A DNA stretch of 64,000 bases from Angelakisella sp. Lineage in GTDB: Bacteria > Bacillota > Clostridia > Oscillospirales > Ruminococcaceae. Both the position numbers and the translations under genes were made by a program. The stretch covers positions 52,532-116,531 of the forward strand of contig JAHHSN010000001.1 of NCBI GenBank assembly GCA_020025195.1, read 5' to 3'. The notes under the pieces are model-generated. The model did not search any database. It had not been told where the DNA came from and worked only from the letters and a program-made list of their open reading frames with translations. Positions 35,093-43,369 of the stretch are shown here, in pieces (the first letter of the stretch is position 1; the number at the start of each line of letters is the position of its first letter).

Positions 35093-35878
35093 ATGGAAAT
35101 TTTAACCGGAATCATTGTCGTAGTTGCAATCGGACTTGTCTGCGGCGTTCTTTTGGTGGTCGCCTCTAAATTCCTTTCCGTCCCCGTGGATACCCGCGTG
35201 GAGGAGGTCCGTGATATACTGCCCGGCGCCAACTGCGGTGCCTGCGGCTATGCCGGCTGTGATGATTACGCCAAGGCAATCGTCAAGGACGGTGCAGCGA
35301 CCAACCTCTGCATTCCCGGTGGCTCTTCCGCCAGTGCTAAAATAGCAGAATGTATGGGTGTTGCGGCGGAGGAAACCGTTCCCAAGAGAGCGGTGGTACG
35401 CTGCCTCGGTACCTGTGACAGCTGCAGCGATGTCGAGAATTACAACGGCCCCAAAACCTGTGCGGCGTGCGCCGCCATTTATGAGGGCAAAAAGGCCTGC
35501 GGCTATGGCTGCATTGGCTTTGGCGACTGCGTTGCCGCCTGTAAATTTGACGCGCTTTCCATTGTGAACGGCATTGCCACTGTGAATCAGGAACTTTGCA
35601 CCGGGTGCGGCGTCTGTTCTACCGTTTGCCCCCATTCGGTCATCGATCTCCTGCCCTGGAGCAGCAGAGTGCATGTTCACTGCTCCTCCCATAATAAGGG
35701 CGCTGTTGTCCGCAAGGTCTGCTCTGCGGGCTGTATCGGCTGCATGATGTGCACCAAGGTCTGCCCGACCGGTGCCATCTCGGTCAATAACTTTCTCGCA
35801 TCCATCGACCCAGACAAGTGCATCAACTGCGGTGCCTGCATGGAAAAATGCCCTGTTAAGGTCATTCGGTACGACTGA
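35093..35878 (+). CDS. rnfB: RnfB, Rnf ferredoxin-interacting subunit B
   Basis: The electron entry subunit. It has an N-terminal membrane helix (about 3-27) and then a 4Fe-4S domain, ANCGACGYAGCDDYA with a fourth Cys about 16 residues on. After a Cys-rich middle region (GTCDSC, CAACAAIYEG) come ferredoxin-like clusters: CIGFGDCVAACKF, CTGCGVCSTVCPH, CIGCMMCTKVCP and CINCGACMEKCP. At 261 residues the multi-cluster arrangement resembles clostridial and acetogen RnfB. Last gene of the operon, followed by a terminator. Confidence 0.97.
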   Translation: MEILTGIIVVVAIGLVCGVLLVVASKFLSVPVDTRVEEVRDILPGANCGACGYAGCDDYAKAIVKDGAATNLCIPGGSSASAKIAECMGVAAEETVPKRAVVRCLGTCDSCSDVENYNGPKTCAACAAIYEGKKACGYGCIGFGDCVAACKFDALSIVNGIATVNQELCTGCGVCSTVCPHSVIDLLPWSSRVHVHCSSHNKGAVVRKVCSAGCIGCMMCTKVCPTGAISVNNFLASIDPDKCINCGACMEKCPVKVIRYD

Positions 35879-35916
35879 CGATTTAATATTAATATGCCGC
35901 GCCGGAAGGCGCGCTG

Positions 35917-35952
35917 AAGCAGCACCAGCTGAAAGGTTGGCGCTGCTTTTTT
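35917..35952 (+). terminator. Terminator of the rnf operon
   Basis: AAGCAGC (35917-35923) pairs with GCTGCTT (35942-35948), extended inward by CCAGC with GTTGG after one mismatch, followed by TTTTTT. Confidence 0.8.
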
Positions 35953-35982
35953 ATATAACGAAAAGAGCAGCTGTTTTGGTAC

Positions 35983-36472
35983 TTAAAAATAGCTGCTTTC
36001 GGTTTTATGCGGTTTTGCATGCCAAGCTTTTCCGCTGCTTTTTTTGAGGATATTATCCAGCCTTATTTGAGCCGTTACTTCATTTGACTTGAGAACGCGA
36101 AGGGCGTAATCGGCACACGCTTCTGCGCTCTCAAAGGCATATCCGTTTCCCCAATATTTTTTATTGAAGATATAACCAATACCAATGTAGTTTTCCCCGT
36201 TTGCCTGTTCGGCAATTAAATCACAGCCCCCAAGAAAACCATTGGATGATTTCTCGATTACCGCCCAGTAGCTATAACCGTCTCGGCAATACCGCTTAAT
36301 ATTCTCATCTATCCGGTTGCTTACTTCATCGTCAGAAAATGCGCGTTCCCAGGCGTACAGGATATCAATATCCTGTAAAATTACCTTTAGGGCATCAATA
36401 GTCGTCTTTTTCGATTTGACGCAGAAGCAAACGAGGAGGGGTTTCCAATACAGATTCAGCCAATTTTATCAT
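35983..36472 (-). pseudogene. Decayed GNAT (RimJ/RimL-type) N-acetyltransferase
   Basis: Read on the - strand, an N-terminal piece from ATG at 36472 (LAESVLETPPRLLLRQIEKD) stops at 36395. The homologous sequence then continues in another frame: DALKVILQDIDILYAWE, YWAVIEKSSNGFLGGCDLIA and GIGYIFNKKYWGNGYAFE, the last with the GNAT acetyl-CoA-loop character. Near 36050 the frame shifts again: the expected SKKAAEKLGMQNRIK is present, but in a different frame from RLDN. Two frameshifts make this a clear pseudogene. It points the opposite way from its neighbours and is more AT-rich, consistent with acquired DNA that is decaying. Confidence 0.8.
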
Positions 36473-36672
36473 CTTTTCATTCTGTTGCTCAATGATTAAG
36501 AAAAAGTATAGCACATCAGGTGAATAAATCTAAATCAGCTAAGCCGGTCGGCCGTCGCCACTTCCGTTTTTTTACTTACCCAAAGTAAAACTTGTGGTAT
36601 TTTTATAATGGCTTGCCATTTTGCCGGACGGTTGTTTTCTTTATAAAAACTTTTTGGATCGAACAAAATCAT

Positions 36673-36702
36673 TTGCTTTTCTCTGCCCTAAAATGATATA
36701 AT
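36673..36702 (+). promoter_or_regulatory. Promoter of the coiled-coil-cdaA-cdaR operon
   Basis: TTGCTT (36673-36678), an 18-base spacer and TATAAT (36697-36702). The -10 overlaps an in-frame ATG at 36701, which therefore cannot be the start. The rest of the gap 36481-36672 is AT-rich with nothing else recognised. Confidence 0.7.
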
Positions 36703-36736
36703 GAATTTAAATATTGGAATGAAGGAGAGCCTTATC

Positions 36737-37453
36737 ATGCGGGAACAGAAAGAATTTTCTACTGTGCTGTTTGGCTTTGATAAAAAATCTGTCTTAGAGT
36801 ACATCTATGAGCAGGATAAAGAGGCGCGCGCGGCCCTCACGGAGCTTGCGGAGCGCAATACTGCCCTGGAGGATTCCGCCAATCAGCTGAAAGCGGCGAT
36901 GGACGCCATGAGCGGGCAGTATGACACCCTGCGGGAGGAAAGCAAAGCCAGTGCAGAGGCGGCGGAGAAGTCACAAAAGGATTGCGCAGCGCTTAAAGAC
37001 CGTTTGGGTAAGCTGAGCGCGCAGTATCATGAAAAAGAAAACTCCTTGCAGCTTCAGATGGAGATCAATAAGAAGATGCAGCAGAGGATCAATGAGCAGG
37101 AAGCGACCATCGCTTCTCTTCGCAAGGAGCTAGAGACCGCGAAAAAGAGATGGAAGCTCTTTGGAGGGAAGAAAGAGGATTATACTGCTCTGCACGCTAA
37201 GCTGGACGGCTTCAAAACGGAGTTTGCCGAGAAGATGGCACGCTTTGAGAAGGAGATCGCCGCAATGGAGCAGGACGCCGAGCTCCTTTCCGCTCCCTTC
37301 CAAAAGAAGGAGGAACCCCAGGAAGAGAAGAAGCCAGCCGTTCACCGCGTATCACCCCGGATTCGGACGGATCGCGCAGGGGAGAGCGGTGGAAATTCGT
37401 TTGGTGCAGCAAGCCGCAATAAGTTAAAATCTATTCTCAACGACTGGAAGTGA
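36737..37453 (+). CDS. Coiled-coil protein with DivIVA-like N terminus, unknown function
   Basis: A 238-residue soluble protein. The first 25 residues (FSTVLFGFDKKSVLEYIYEQ) resemble the lipid-binding start of DivIVA/GpsB-type proteins. Residues about 30-190 are heptad-rich coiled coil, and the C-terminal tail is basic and low-complexity. The ATG at 36737 (9 bases after AAGGAG) is chosen because the upstream ATG lies within the -10. It is 7 bases before cdaA, so a link to c-di-AMP signalling, envelope or division is possible but inferred. Confidence 0.7.
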   Translation: MREQKEFSTVLFGFDKKSVLEYIYEQDKEARAALTELAERNTALEDSANQLKAAMDAMSGQYDTLREESKASAEAAEKSQKDCAALKDRLGKLSAQYHEKENSLQLQMEINKKMQQRINEQEATIASLRKELETAKKRWKLFGGKKEDYTALHAKLDGFKTEFAEKMARFEKEIAAMEQDAELLSAPFQKKEEPQEEKKPAVHRVSPRIRTDRAGESGGNSFGAASRNKLKSILNDWK

Positions 37454-37460
37454 AGAACGG

Positions 37461-38348
37461 GTGTTTAAGGCGCTGACTTCATTTGAAGTATTTCTGCAAA
37501 TCATAAAAAGCATTCGCTTTCAGGATATCCTTGATATTCTGATCGTCGCGTACATTGTATATAAACTGATCGAGCTCCTGAAGGAAACCAGAGCCGGTCT
37601 CCTCATGAAGGGCATCTTGGGTATTGTTGTAATTTATATCTTTGCCAAGGTGATGCAGCTTCGCGCGGTCAGTACCATCATTCAGACGCTGCTCACATAC
37701 GGCGTGTTCGCACTGCTCATTGTGTTTCAGCCGGAACTGCGAAAAATGCTGGAGCAGCTGGGACGAACGCACTTTAACCTTTCCCAGTTGAGAAAAACCA
37801 TAGCCGGACTGGGAAACAATGTGAACTCCATGGAAGCGCGCAGCGCCGTGACCCGGCTCATCAACGCGCTTTGCGACGCCTGCGCCATCCTTTCCAAGGA
37901 CCACATCGGCGCGCTGATTGTTATTGAACGCAAAACCCGACTCGGTGACATCATCTCCACCGGTACGCTGGTGGATGCCAGCCCGAGCGCGGAACTTATC
38001 AAGAATATCTTCTTTCCGAATTCCCCCCTTCATGACGGCGCGATGGTCGTCCGGGACGGGCGAGTTCACGCGGCGGGCTGTTTCCTGCCTCTCTCCAATA
38101 ACTACGATATCAGCCGAACGCTGGGCACCCGGCACCGCGCGGCGCTCGGTATGTCTGAGGTCTCGGACGCGCTGATCGTCATCGTTTCGGAGGAGACGGG
38201 CGCCATCTCGGTGGCAAAGAACAGCAAGCTGAATCTTCGTCTCACGGTGAACAGCCTCAATTCCATTCTCTGTGATGAGCTTTTGGAGCCCGAAGGGGAA
38301 TCCAAGCAGAACGATGTCAAGAGTATCTTCAGGAGAAACAAGACATGA
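37461..38348 (+). CDS. cdaA: CdaA, membrane diadenylate cyclase
   Basis: Makes cyclic di-AMP from two ATP; c-di-AMP controls potassium and osmotic balance and cell-wall stress. The 295-residue protein has three N-terminal membrane helices (about 20-90) and a DAC domain (about 115-270) with the catalytic signatures SPLHDGAMVV (DGA) and GTRHRAALG (RHR). The start is GTG. It overlaps cdaR by 4 bases. The usual third gene, glmM, does not follow cdaR here. Confidence 0.95.
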   Translation: MFKALTSFEVFLQIIKSIRFQDILDILIVAYIVYKLIELLKETRAGLLMKGILGIVVIYIFAKVMQLRAVSTIIQTLLTYGVFALLIVFQPELRKMLEQLGRTHFNLSQLRKTIAGLGNNVNSMEARSAVTRLINALCDACAILSKDHIGALIVIERKTRLGDIISTGTLVDASPSAELIKNIFFPNSPLHDGAMVVRDGRVHAAGCFLPLSNNYDISRTLGTRHRAALGMSEVSDALIVIVSEETGAISVAKNSKLNLRLTVNSLNSILCDELLEPEGESKQNDVKSIFRRNKT

Positions 38349-39610
38349 CAATGAAGGAGAAAAAAGAACAGGATATCAAAGTCCATTCCAAAACCATCCG
38401 AGTGATCATTTCGATCCTGATCGCGTTTTGTGTTTGGCTTGCCGCGATGCTGGCTGCTCCTGAGATCAATAAGGTGATCCGAGGCGTTCCCATCGAAGTC
38501 GATATCCCGACGTCAATGGCGTTGGAGGTCATCGACGGGAACCAAACCACCGTCGCCGTCTTTTTGGACGGTAAGCAGTATGAAATCGGCAACTATACCA
38601 ACAAGGATATTGTGGTTCAGGCGGACCTTTCCGTGGTGAAGGGGGCCGGAATTTATGACGTGCCGCTCATTGTGCCGGAAAGCCCTAACCAGAAATACAC
38701 CGTTTCGTCTATCAATCCCTCGTCGGTCACCATGACCTTCGATAATCAGATGACAAACGAATTCGAGATCGAGATCGATATCAGCGGCCTCAAGATCCCG
38801 AAAGACTATACCTCTCCGCATGATGAGGTCGTGCTGGAGCCTTCCACTGTGCGGGTGGTAGGCGCGCAGGGCGTGGTTTCCCGCATTGCGAAAGCGGTGG
38901 TGGAGGTCAGCTTCGATGAGGAGGTCCGCACCACTCAGAAGCTCAAGCAGGAAATCGTATTTTATGATGCGAACGGTCGTAAGGTCGAGGTAGCGGGCGC
39001 GCCCGGGGTCCATCCCGACGCGACCACCTGCAACATCACCATCCCGGTCAAAAAGATGATGCGGCTGCCGCTGACCCTCTCCTTCCTTAATACGCCGAAT
39101 GCGTTCCCGCTGGAACAGCTTTCCTATACCCTCAGTCAGGAGACCCTTTGGGTCGCGGCGGAGGAGTCGGAGATTAAAAATTACAGCGAGCTGATCCTCG
39201 GCTTTGTGGACTTTAAGCAGCTCAACCTTGCGGAAAGTTCCAAAATGATATTTGACGTTACCCTGCCGGAGGGCTTCACCAACCTTGATAAGGTGGATTC
39301 GGTGGAGGTCGTATTCAAGAACCCCAATATTGCTTCCGCGCCCATCAGCCTCAAAAACTTTAAGCTCATCAACGTTCCCAGCGGCTTTGACGTGACGGTT
39401 AATCCGTCCGCGCTCCGTGCGGAGATCGTTGGCAGCCGCAGCATTGTGAACGGCATCGGTCCCGGAGACTTTGTGGTGGAGCTGGACTTTGCAGGCGTCG
39501 ATCTTTCCCCCGGAAAGCATGAATTCCCGGTCTCCATTTACGCGCCGACCAAGGGATTTGTCTGGGCAGTTGGGGATTACAGCGTGATGATAACGGTGAA
39601 AACCAACTGA
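38345..39610 (+). CDS. cdaR: CdaR, YbbR-domain regulator of CdaA
   Basis: A 421-residue protein with one N-terminal membrane helix (about 20-38, IISILIAFCVWLAAML) and several extracellular YbbR domains of about 80-90 residues each. CdaR binds CdaA and tunes its activity in Bacillus and Listeria. Domain boundaries are near 45, 130, 220 and 315 by repeat character. An ATGA overlap with cdaA indicates coupled synthesis. A strong terminator follows. Confidence 0.92.
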   Translation: MTMKEKKEQDIKVHSKTIRVIISILIAFCVWLAAMLAAPEINKVIRGVPIEVDIPTSMALEVIDGNQTTVAVFLDGKQYEIGNYTNKDIVVQADLSVVKGAGIYDVPLIVPESPNQKYTVSSINPSSVTMTFDNQMTNEFEIEIDISGLKIPKDYTSPHDEVVLEPSTVRVVGAQGVVSRIAKAVVEVSFDEEVRTTQKLKQEIVFYDANGRKVEVAGAPGVHPDATTCNITIPVKKMMRLPLTLSFLNTPNAFPLEQLSYTLSQETLWVAAEESEIKNYSELILGFVDFKQLNLAESSKMIFDVTLPEGFTNLDKVDSVEVVFKNPNIASAPISLKNFKLINVPSGFDVTVNPSALRAEIVGSRSIVNGIGPGDFVVELDFAGVDLSPGKHEFPVSIYAPTKGFVWAVGDYSVMITVKTN

Positions 39611-39626
39611 TTTTCCGCGATCATAA

Positions 39627-39663
39627 CAGCTCTGCTGTCCTTCGGCAGAGCTGATTTCTTTTT
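39627..39663 (+). terminator. Terminator after cdaR
   Basis: CAGCTCTGC (39627-39635) pairs perfectly with GCAGAGCTG (39645-39653) around a 9-base loop, followed by ATTTCTTTTT. Confidence 0.85.
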
Positions 39664-39680
39664 CAGAGAGAGGAGTCTCC

Positions 39681-41261
39681 ATGACCTATCTTGTGAGTAA
39701 CCTGTCCTATCCGCTTTCCGTAAGCTCACCGGACTTTAAGCCCGCGGTCCTTAAGCGCCTCGGCTGCCGTTCCTCCGACCTTCTGGGGACGTCGGTCTAC
39801 CGCCGTTCGGTGGACGCCCGCAAAAAAGACCATATCAAGCTGACCTACACCGTCGCCGTGGAGGTAAAGGAGGGGGCAAGACTCCGCAAGGAGCCGGGCG
39901 TCCGGGAGCTTCAGGAGGAGATCCCGGCGCCGAGGCTCGGAAATAAGCCCTTCCGTTATCCGCCGGTGGTCGTTGGCTTTGGCCCTGCCGGGATGTTCTG
40001 CGGGCTGATGCTCGCGCGGGCGGGCTTCCGCCCTATTATTCTGGAGCAGGGCGCTCCCATGGAGGAGCGGACGCAGGATGTGGAGCGTTTCTGGCGGGAG
40101 GGAAGTCTGGACCCCGACTCCAACATTCAGTTTGGGGAAGGCGGCGCGGGCACCTTTTCGGACGGCAAGCTGATGACCCGCATCAGCGACGGCTATTGCC
40201 GCGTGGTGCTGGATGAATTTATAAAGGCGGGGGCGCCGGAGGAGATCCGGGTACTGGCCAAGCCTCATATCGGGACTGACCTGCTAAGAAAGGTCGTCGT
40301 GGCCCTCCGGAAGGAGATCCTTTCCCTGGGGGGAGAGGTGCGCTTCCATACCAAAGTGCAGGGCTTCAAGGTCAGCGGCGGACGTATTTCCGCCCTCAGG
40401 ACCTCGGCGGGCGAAATTCCCGCTGAGGTGGTGGCGCTCGCCCTCGGCAACGGGGCGAGAGAGACCTTTTCCGCTTGTTTAGAGGACGGAATAGGTGTAA
40501 AGTCCAAACCCTTTTCAGTCGGAACTCGTATTGAACACAGGAGAAACCGCATTGAGGAAGCGCTTTATGGCGACTTCGCGGGGCATCCGCTCCTCGGCGC
40601 GGCGGAATATCAGCTTTCCGAGCGGGATAACGAGACGGGCCGCGCGGTCTATACCTTCTGTATGTGCCCGGGCGGTCTGGTCATCCCGGCGGCTTCGGAG
40701 AAGGACGGCATCGTTACCAACGGCATGAGCTACCACGCGAGAGACGGCGTCAATTCCAATTCGGCGCTGGTCGTTTCGGTGGATGAGCGGGACTTCGGGA
40801 GCGACCCCCTGGCGGGGCTTCGCTTCCAAAGGGAGCTGGAGCGAAGGGCGTTTATTCTCTCCGGAAGTTTCCGGGCGCCCTGCCAGACGGTGGGGGACTT
40901 TCTGGGACTCGGCACCCCCGCCGGCGCCGAAGCCGTTACCCCCAGCTATGCGCTGGGGACGGTTCCCGCCGATCTCCGTGAGCTTCTCCCGCGGGTGGTG
41001 AGCGAAAAGCTGGAGGAAGGGCTTTCGGTCTTTGGCAAGCGGCTTCCCGGCTTTGATGCGCCCGGCGCCTGCCTCACGGCCCCCGAGACCCGCACCTCCT
41101 CGCCGGTTCGTTTCCTGCGGGACGCGCGGCGGGAGAGTGAGACCGTCGGCGGCGTTTTTCCCTGCGGGGAGGGCAGCGGCTATGCCGGCGGCATCATGAG
41201 CGCCGCGGTGGACGGGATCCATGCCGCTTTAATGATGATGGAAGGGCGCTCCCCCGATTGA
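39681..41261 (+). CDS. FAD-dependent oxidoreductase, COG2509 family
   Basis: A 526-residue flavoprotein. An N-terminal ferredoxin-like or small alpha/beta region (1-90) precedes the FAD-binding Rossmann motif VVVGFGPAGMFCGLMLARAG, then NIQFGEGGAGTFSDGKL and, near the end, FPCGEGSGYAGGIMSAAVDG. This family is widespread in Firmicutes; its substrate is not established. It is sometimes annotated as a dehydrogenase by homology only. The Shine-Dalgarno GAGAGGAG precedes the ATG. Confidence 0.88.
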   Translation: MTYLVSNLSYPLSVSSPDFKPAVLKRLGCRSSDLLGTSVYRRSVDARKKDHIKLTYTVAVEVKEGARLRKEPGVRELQEEIPAPRLGNKPFRYPPVVVGFGPAGMFCGLMLARAGFRPIILEQGAPMEERTQDVERFWREGSLDPDSNIQFGEGGAGTFSDGKLMTRISDGYCRVVLDEFIKAGAPEEIRVLAKPHIGTDLLRKVVVALRKEILSLGGEVRFHTKVQGFKVSGGRISALRTSAGEIPAEVVALALGNGARETFSACLEDGIGVKSKPFSVGTRIEHRRNRIEEALYGDFAGHPLLGAAEYQLSERDNETGRAVYTFCMCPGGLVIPAASEKDGIVTNGMSYHARDGVNSNSALVVSVDERDFGSDPLAGLRFQRELERRAFILSGSFRAPCQTVGDFLGLGTPAGAEAVTPSYALGTVPADLRELLPRVVSEKLEEGLSVFGKRLPGFDAPGACLTAPETRTSSPVRFLRDARRESETVGGVFPCGEGSGYAGGIMSAAVDGIHAALMMMEGRSPD

Positions 41262-41286
41262 TTGATTTATAAAAATGTGGTAAAAT
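41258..41286 (+). promoter_or_regulatory. Promoter of the recJ-relA-dtd-hemZ run
   Basis: TTGATT (41258-41263), a 17-base spacer and TAAAAT (41281-41286), with TGG just before the -10. The -35 overlaps the stop codon of the preceding gene. Confidence 0.6.
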
Positions 41287-41316
41287 ATAATAATATTTTT
41301 GAAAGGAGGCAGCAGA

Positions 41317-43365
41317 ATGCGATTTAACCATTGGAACGCACTTTTCCCGGAGCCCGGCACGTTTCGTGTGGGGGACCGTCTGCTGCCTGATTTCATCTCC
41401 CGGATTCTGATTTCCCGCGGCATTAAGGATTCCGAGGCGGCGGCTCATTTTCTGGCCTGCGATGAGCCGCTCCATGATCCCATGCTCCTCAGAGACATGG
41501 AAAAGGCGGTCGATCTCATCCAGAACGGCATTGACACGGGCAAGCGTTTTCTGATCTTCGGCGATTATGACTGCGACGGGATCACCGCGACGGTTCTGCT
41601 CTATGATTATCTGGAAAACGCCGGCGCCGACGTCTGCTATTATATCCCGGAGCGTCTCTCCGAGGGTTACGGCCTCAATATGGAGGCGGTGGATACCATA
41701 AAGCAGGCGGGAATTGATATTGTCATCACGGTGGATAACGGCATTTCCTCTCTGGAGGAGATAAAATACGCCAATTCACTTGGCATAAAGACGGTCATCA
41801 CCGACCATCACACGGTGCCGGAGGAGCTTCCTCCCGCGGAGGCGGTCATCAACCCCCACCGGGAGGACAGCGAGTACCCCTACCGGGAGCTTTGCGGTGC
41901 GGCGGTGGCGTTCAAGCTCATTGCGGCGCTGGAACAGGCCAATCAGGGCGGGGAAGACGTTCAGGAGCTGCTTCTGGATCAGTACGGCGATCTGCTTGTC
42001 ATCGGTGTTCTGGCGGACGTGGTGCCGCTCACCGGGGAAAACCGGATTCTGGCGCGGCGGGGGCTTTCTGCCCTTTCCACAACCTACCGTCCCGGGCTGC
42101 TGGCGCTTGCCGAGGTCGGCAAGATCGACCTTTCCGGCCGCAGCTCGGACGTTGTGTCCTATGGGATCGCGCCGCGCATTAATGTCACCGGACGGATCGG
42201 CAGTGTGGATGACGCGGTGGAGCTGCTTCTTTCCGGCGACGGAGAAAAAGCCATGAGCCTTGCCCGGAAGCTTAACGAGCTGAACCAGAAGCGCCGTGTG
42301 ATCGAGGAGGGCATTACGGATGATATCCTATCCATGATCTCCAAGCATCCGAAGCTCCTGCGCGGCCGACTCCTCGCTGTTGTCGGGGAGGACTGGCATA
42401 TTGGAATTATCGGCATTACGGCCTCCCGCATGGTGGAGCGCTTCCAGAAGCCTGCCGTAATCATTTCCTGCAAGGACGGCCTTGCGCGCGGCTCCTGCCG
42501 GAGCGTGGAGGGCTTCTCCATCATCGGGGCCATAACCTCCTGCCGCGATCTTCTCATCAAATTCGGCGGCCATCCTATGGCGGCGGGCTTTACGCTCGCG
42601 GAAGAGAATCTTCCGCTCTTTTTGGAGGGGCTGGAGCAATACGCCGCGGAGCATCACCCTGTGATGCCGCGCTATTCGGTCCGGGTGGACGCCCCCATTG
42701 AGCCAAGGGAGCTGACCCTCCCCAATGTCGAGTCGCTTCTGGAGCTGGAGCCTTTCGGCGCCGAAAATCCCCAGCCGGTCTTTCTCATCAAAAACGCGGA
42801 GCTTCTCTCCGTTTCCTCCATCGGGAACGGTCAGCACATCCGGTTCAGCTGCCGGGTGGAGCATATGACGGTGCCGTTTGTCTATTTTTGGATGAGTCAG
42901 AAGGAATTTCCCTTCGCACCGGGGGAACGATTGGATATAGCCTGTACCCTCAGTGTCAATACCTATAACGAGCGGAGAAGGATTTCCGTCAAGGTGGTCG
43001 GTGTGCATCCGGCCGGCTTTTGTCAGGAGGAGTTTTTCCGGGATCGGGAAAACTTTGACGCGCTGCTCCGCGGAGAGGCAAGGGGAGAGGGGATTCCCCT
43101 CTATGGACGGGAGGATCTCGCCCCGGTGTTCCGTTTTCTCCGGGAGGTAAGCCCCTGCCACGCGGGCAGAGACGGGTTTTATCATATGTTTAAGAAAAAA
43201 TACCCCGGCGCCCAGTATTTTAAGGTACTGGCGTCCCTGCAGATCATGCAGGAGCTGGGACTCGCCGTAATGGATGACGAGGAAGTGATCACCCTGCGGG
43301 AGACCGGCCATAAAGTCAATTTGCCTGATTCGGAAACGTTCCTCCGAATGCAGGCGGATAGGTGA
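41317..43365 (+). CDS. recJ: RecJ, single-stranded-DNA-specific 5'-3' exonuclease
   Basis: DHH-superfamily exonuclease used in recombination and mismatch or base-excision repair. It is 682 residues. Motifs: IFGDYDCDGITAT (motif I), TVDNGISS (II), VITDHHTVP (III, DHH), CGAAVAFKL, and the DHHA1 part with ARGSCRSVEGFSI and FGGHPMAAGFTL. An OB-fold and extra C-terminal segment follow. The ATG at 41317 lies 7 bases after AAAGGAGG. The next gene starts 4 bases after the stop. Confidence 0.96.
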   Translation: MRFNHWNALFPEPGTFRVGDRLLPDFISRILISRGIKDSEAAAHFLACDEPLHDPMLLRDMEKAVDLIQNGIDTGKRFLIFGDYDCDGITATVLLYDYLENAGADVCYYIPERLSEGYGLNMEAVDTIKQAGIDIVITVDNGISSLEEIKYANSLGIKTVITDHHTVPEELPPAEAVINPHREDSEYPYRELCGAAVAFKLIAALEQANQGGEDVQELLLDQYGDLLVIGVLADVVPLTGENRILARRGLSALSTTYRPGLLALAEVGKIDLSGRSSDVVSYGIAPRINVTGRIGSVDDAVELLLSGDGEKAMSLARKLNELNQKRRVIEEGITDDILSMISKHPKLLRGRLLAVVGEDWHIGIIGITASRMVERFQKPAVIISCKDGLARGSCRSVEGFSIIGAITSCRDLLIKFGGHPMAAGFTLAEENLPLFLEGLEQYAAEHHPVMPRYSVRVDAPIEPRELTLPNVESLLELEPFGAENPQPVFLIKNAELLSVSSIGNGQHIRFSCRVEHMTVPFVYFWMSQKEFPFAPGERLDIACTLSVNTYNERRRISVKVVGVHPAGFCQEEFFRDRENFDALLRGEARGEGIPLYGREDLAPVFRFLREVSPCHAGRDGFYHMFKKKYPGAQYFKVLASLQIMQELGLAVMDDEEVITLRETGHKVNLPDSETFLRMQADR

Positions 43366-43369
43366 AAAT

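Noticed and set aside
35772..36047. + strand frame over the end of rnfB and the terminator
   Set aside because: It reads antisense through the GNAT relic and the hairpin; a shadow frame.
36701..36736. Upstream ATG at 36701 as start of the coiled-coil gene
   Set aside because: The ATG lies inside the TATAAT -10; the ATG at 36737 has a proper Shine-Dalgarno.
40515..41222. Long - strand frame within the COG2509 flavoprotein gene
   Set aside because: GC-rich antisense shadow; no known protein features.
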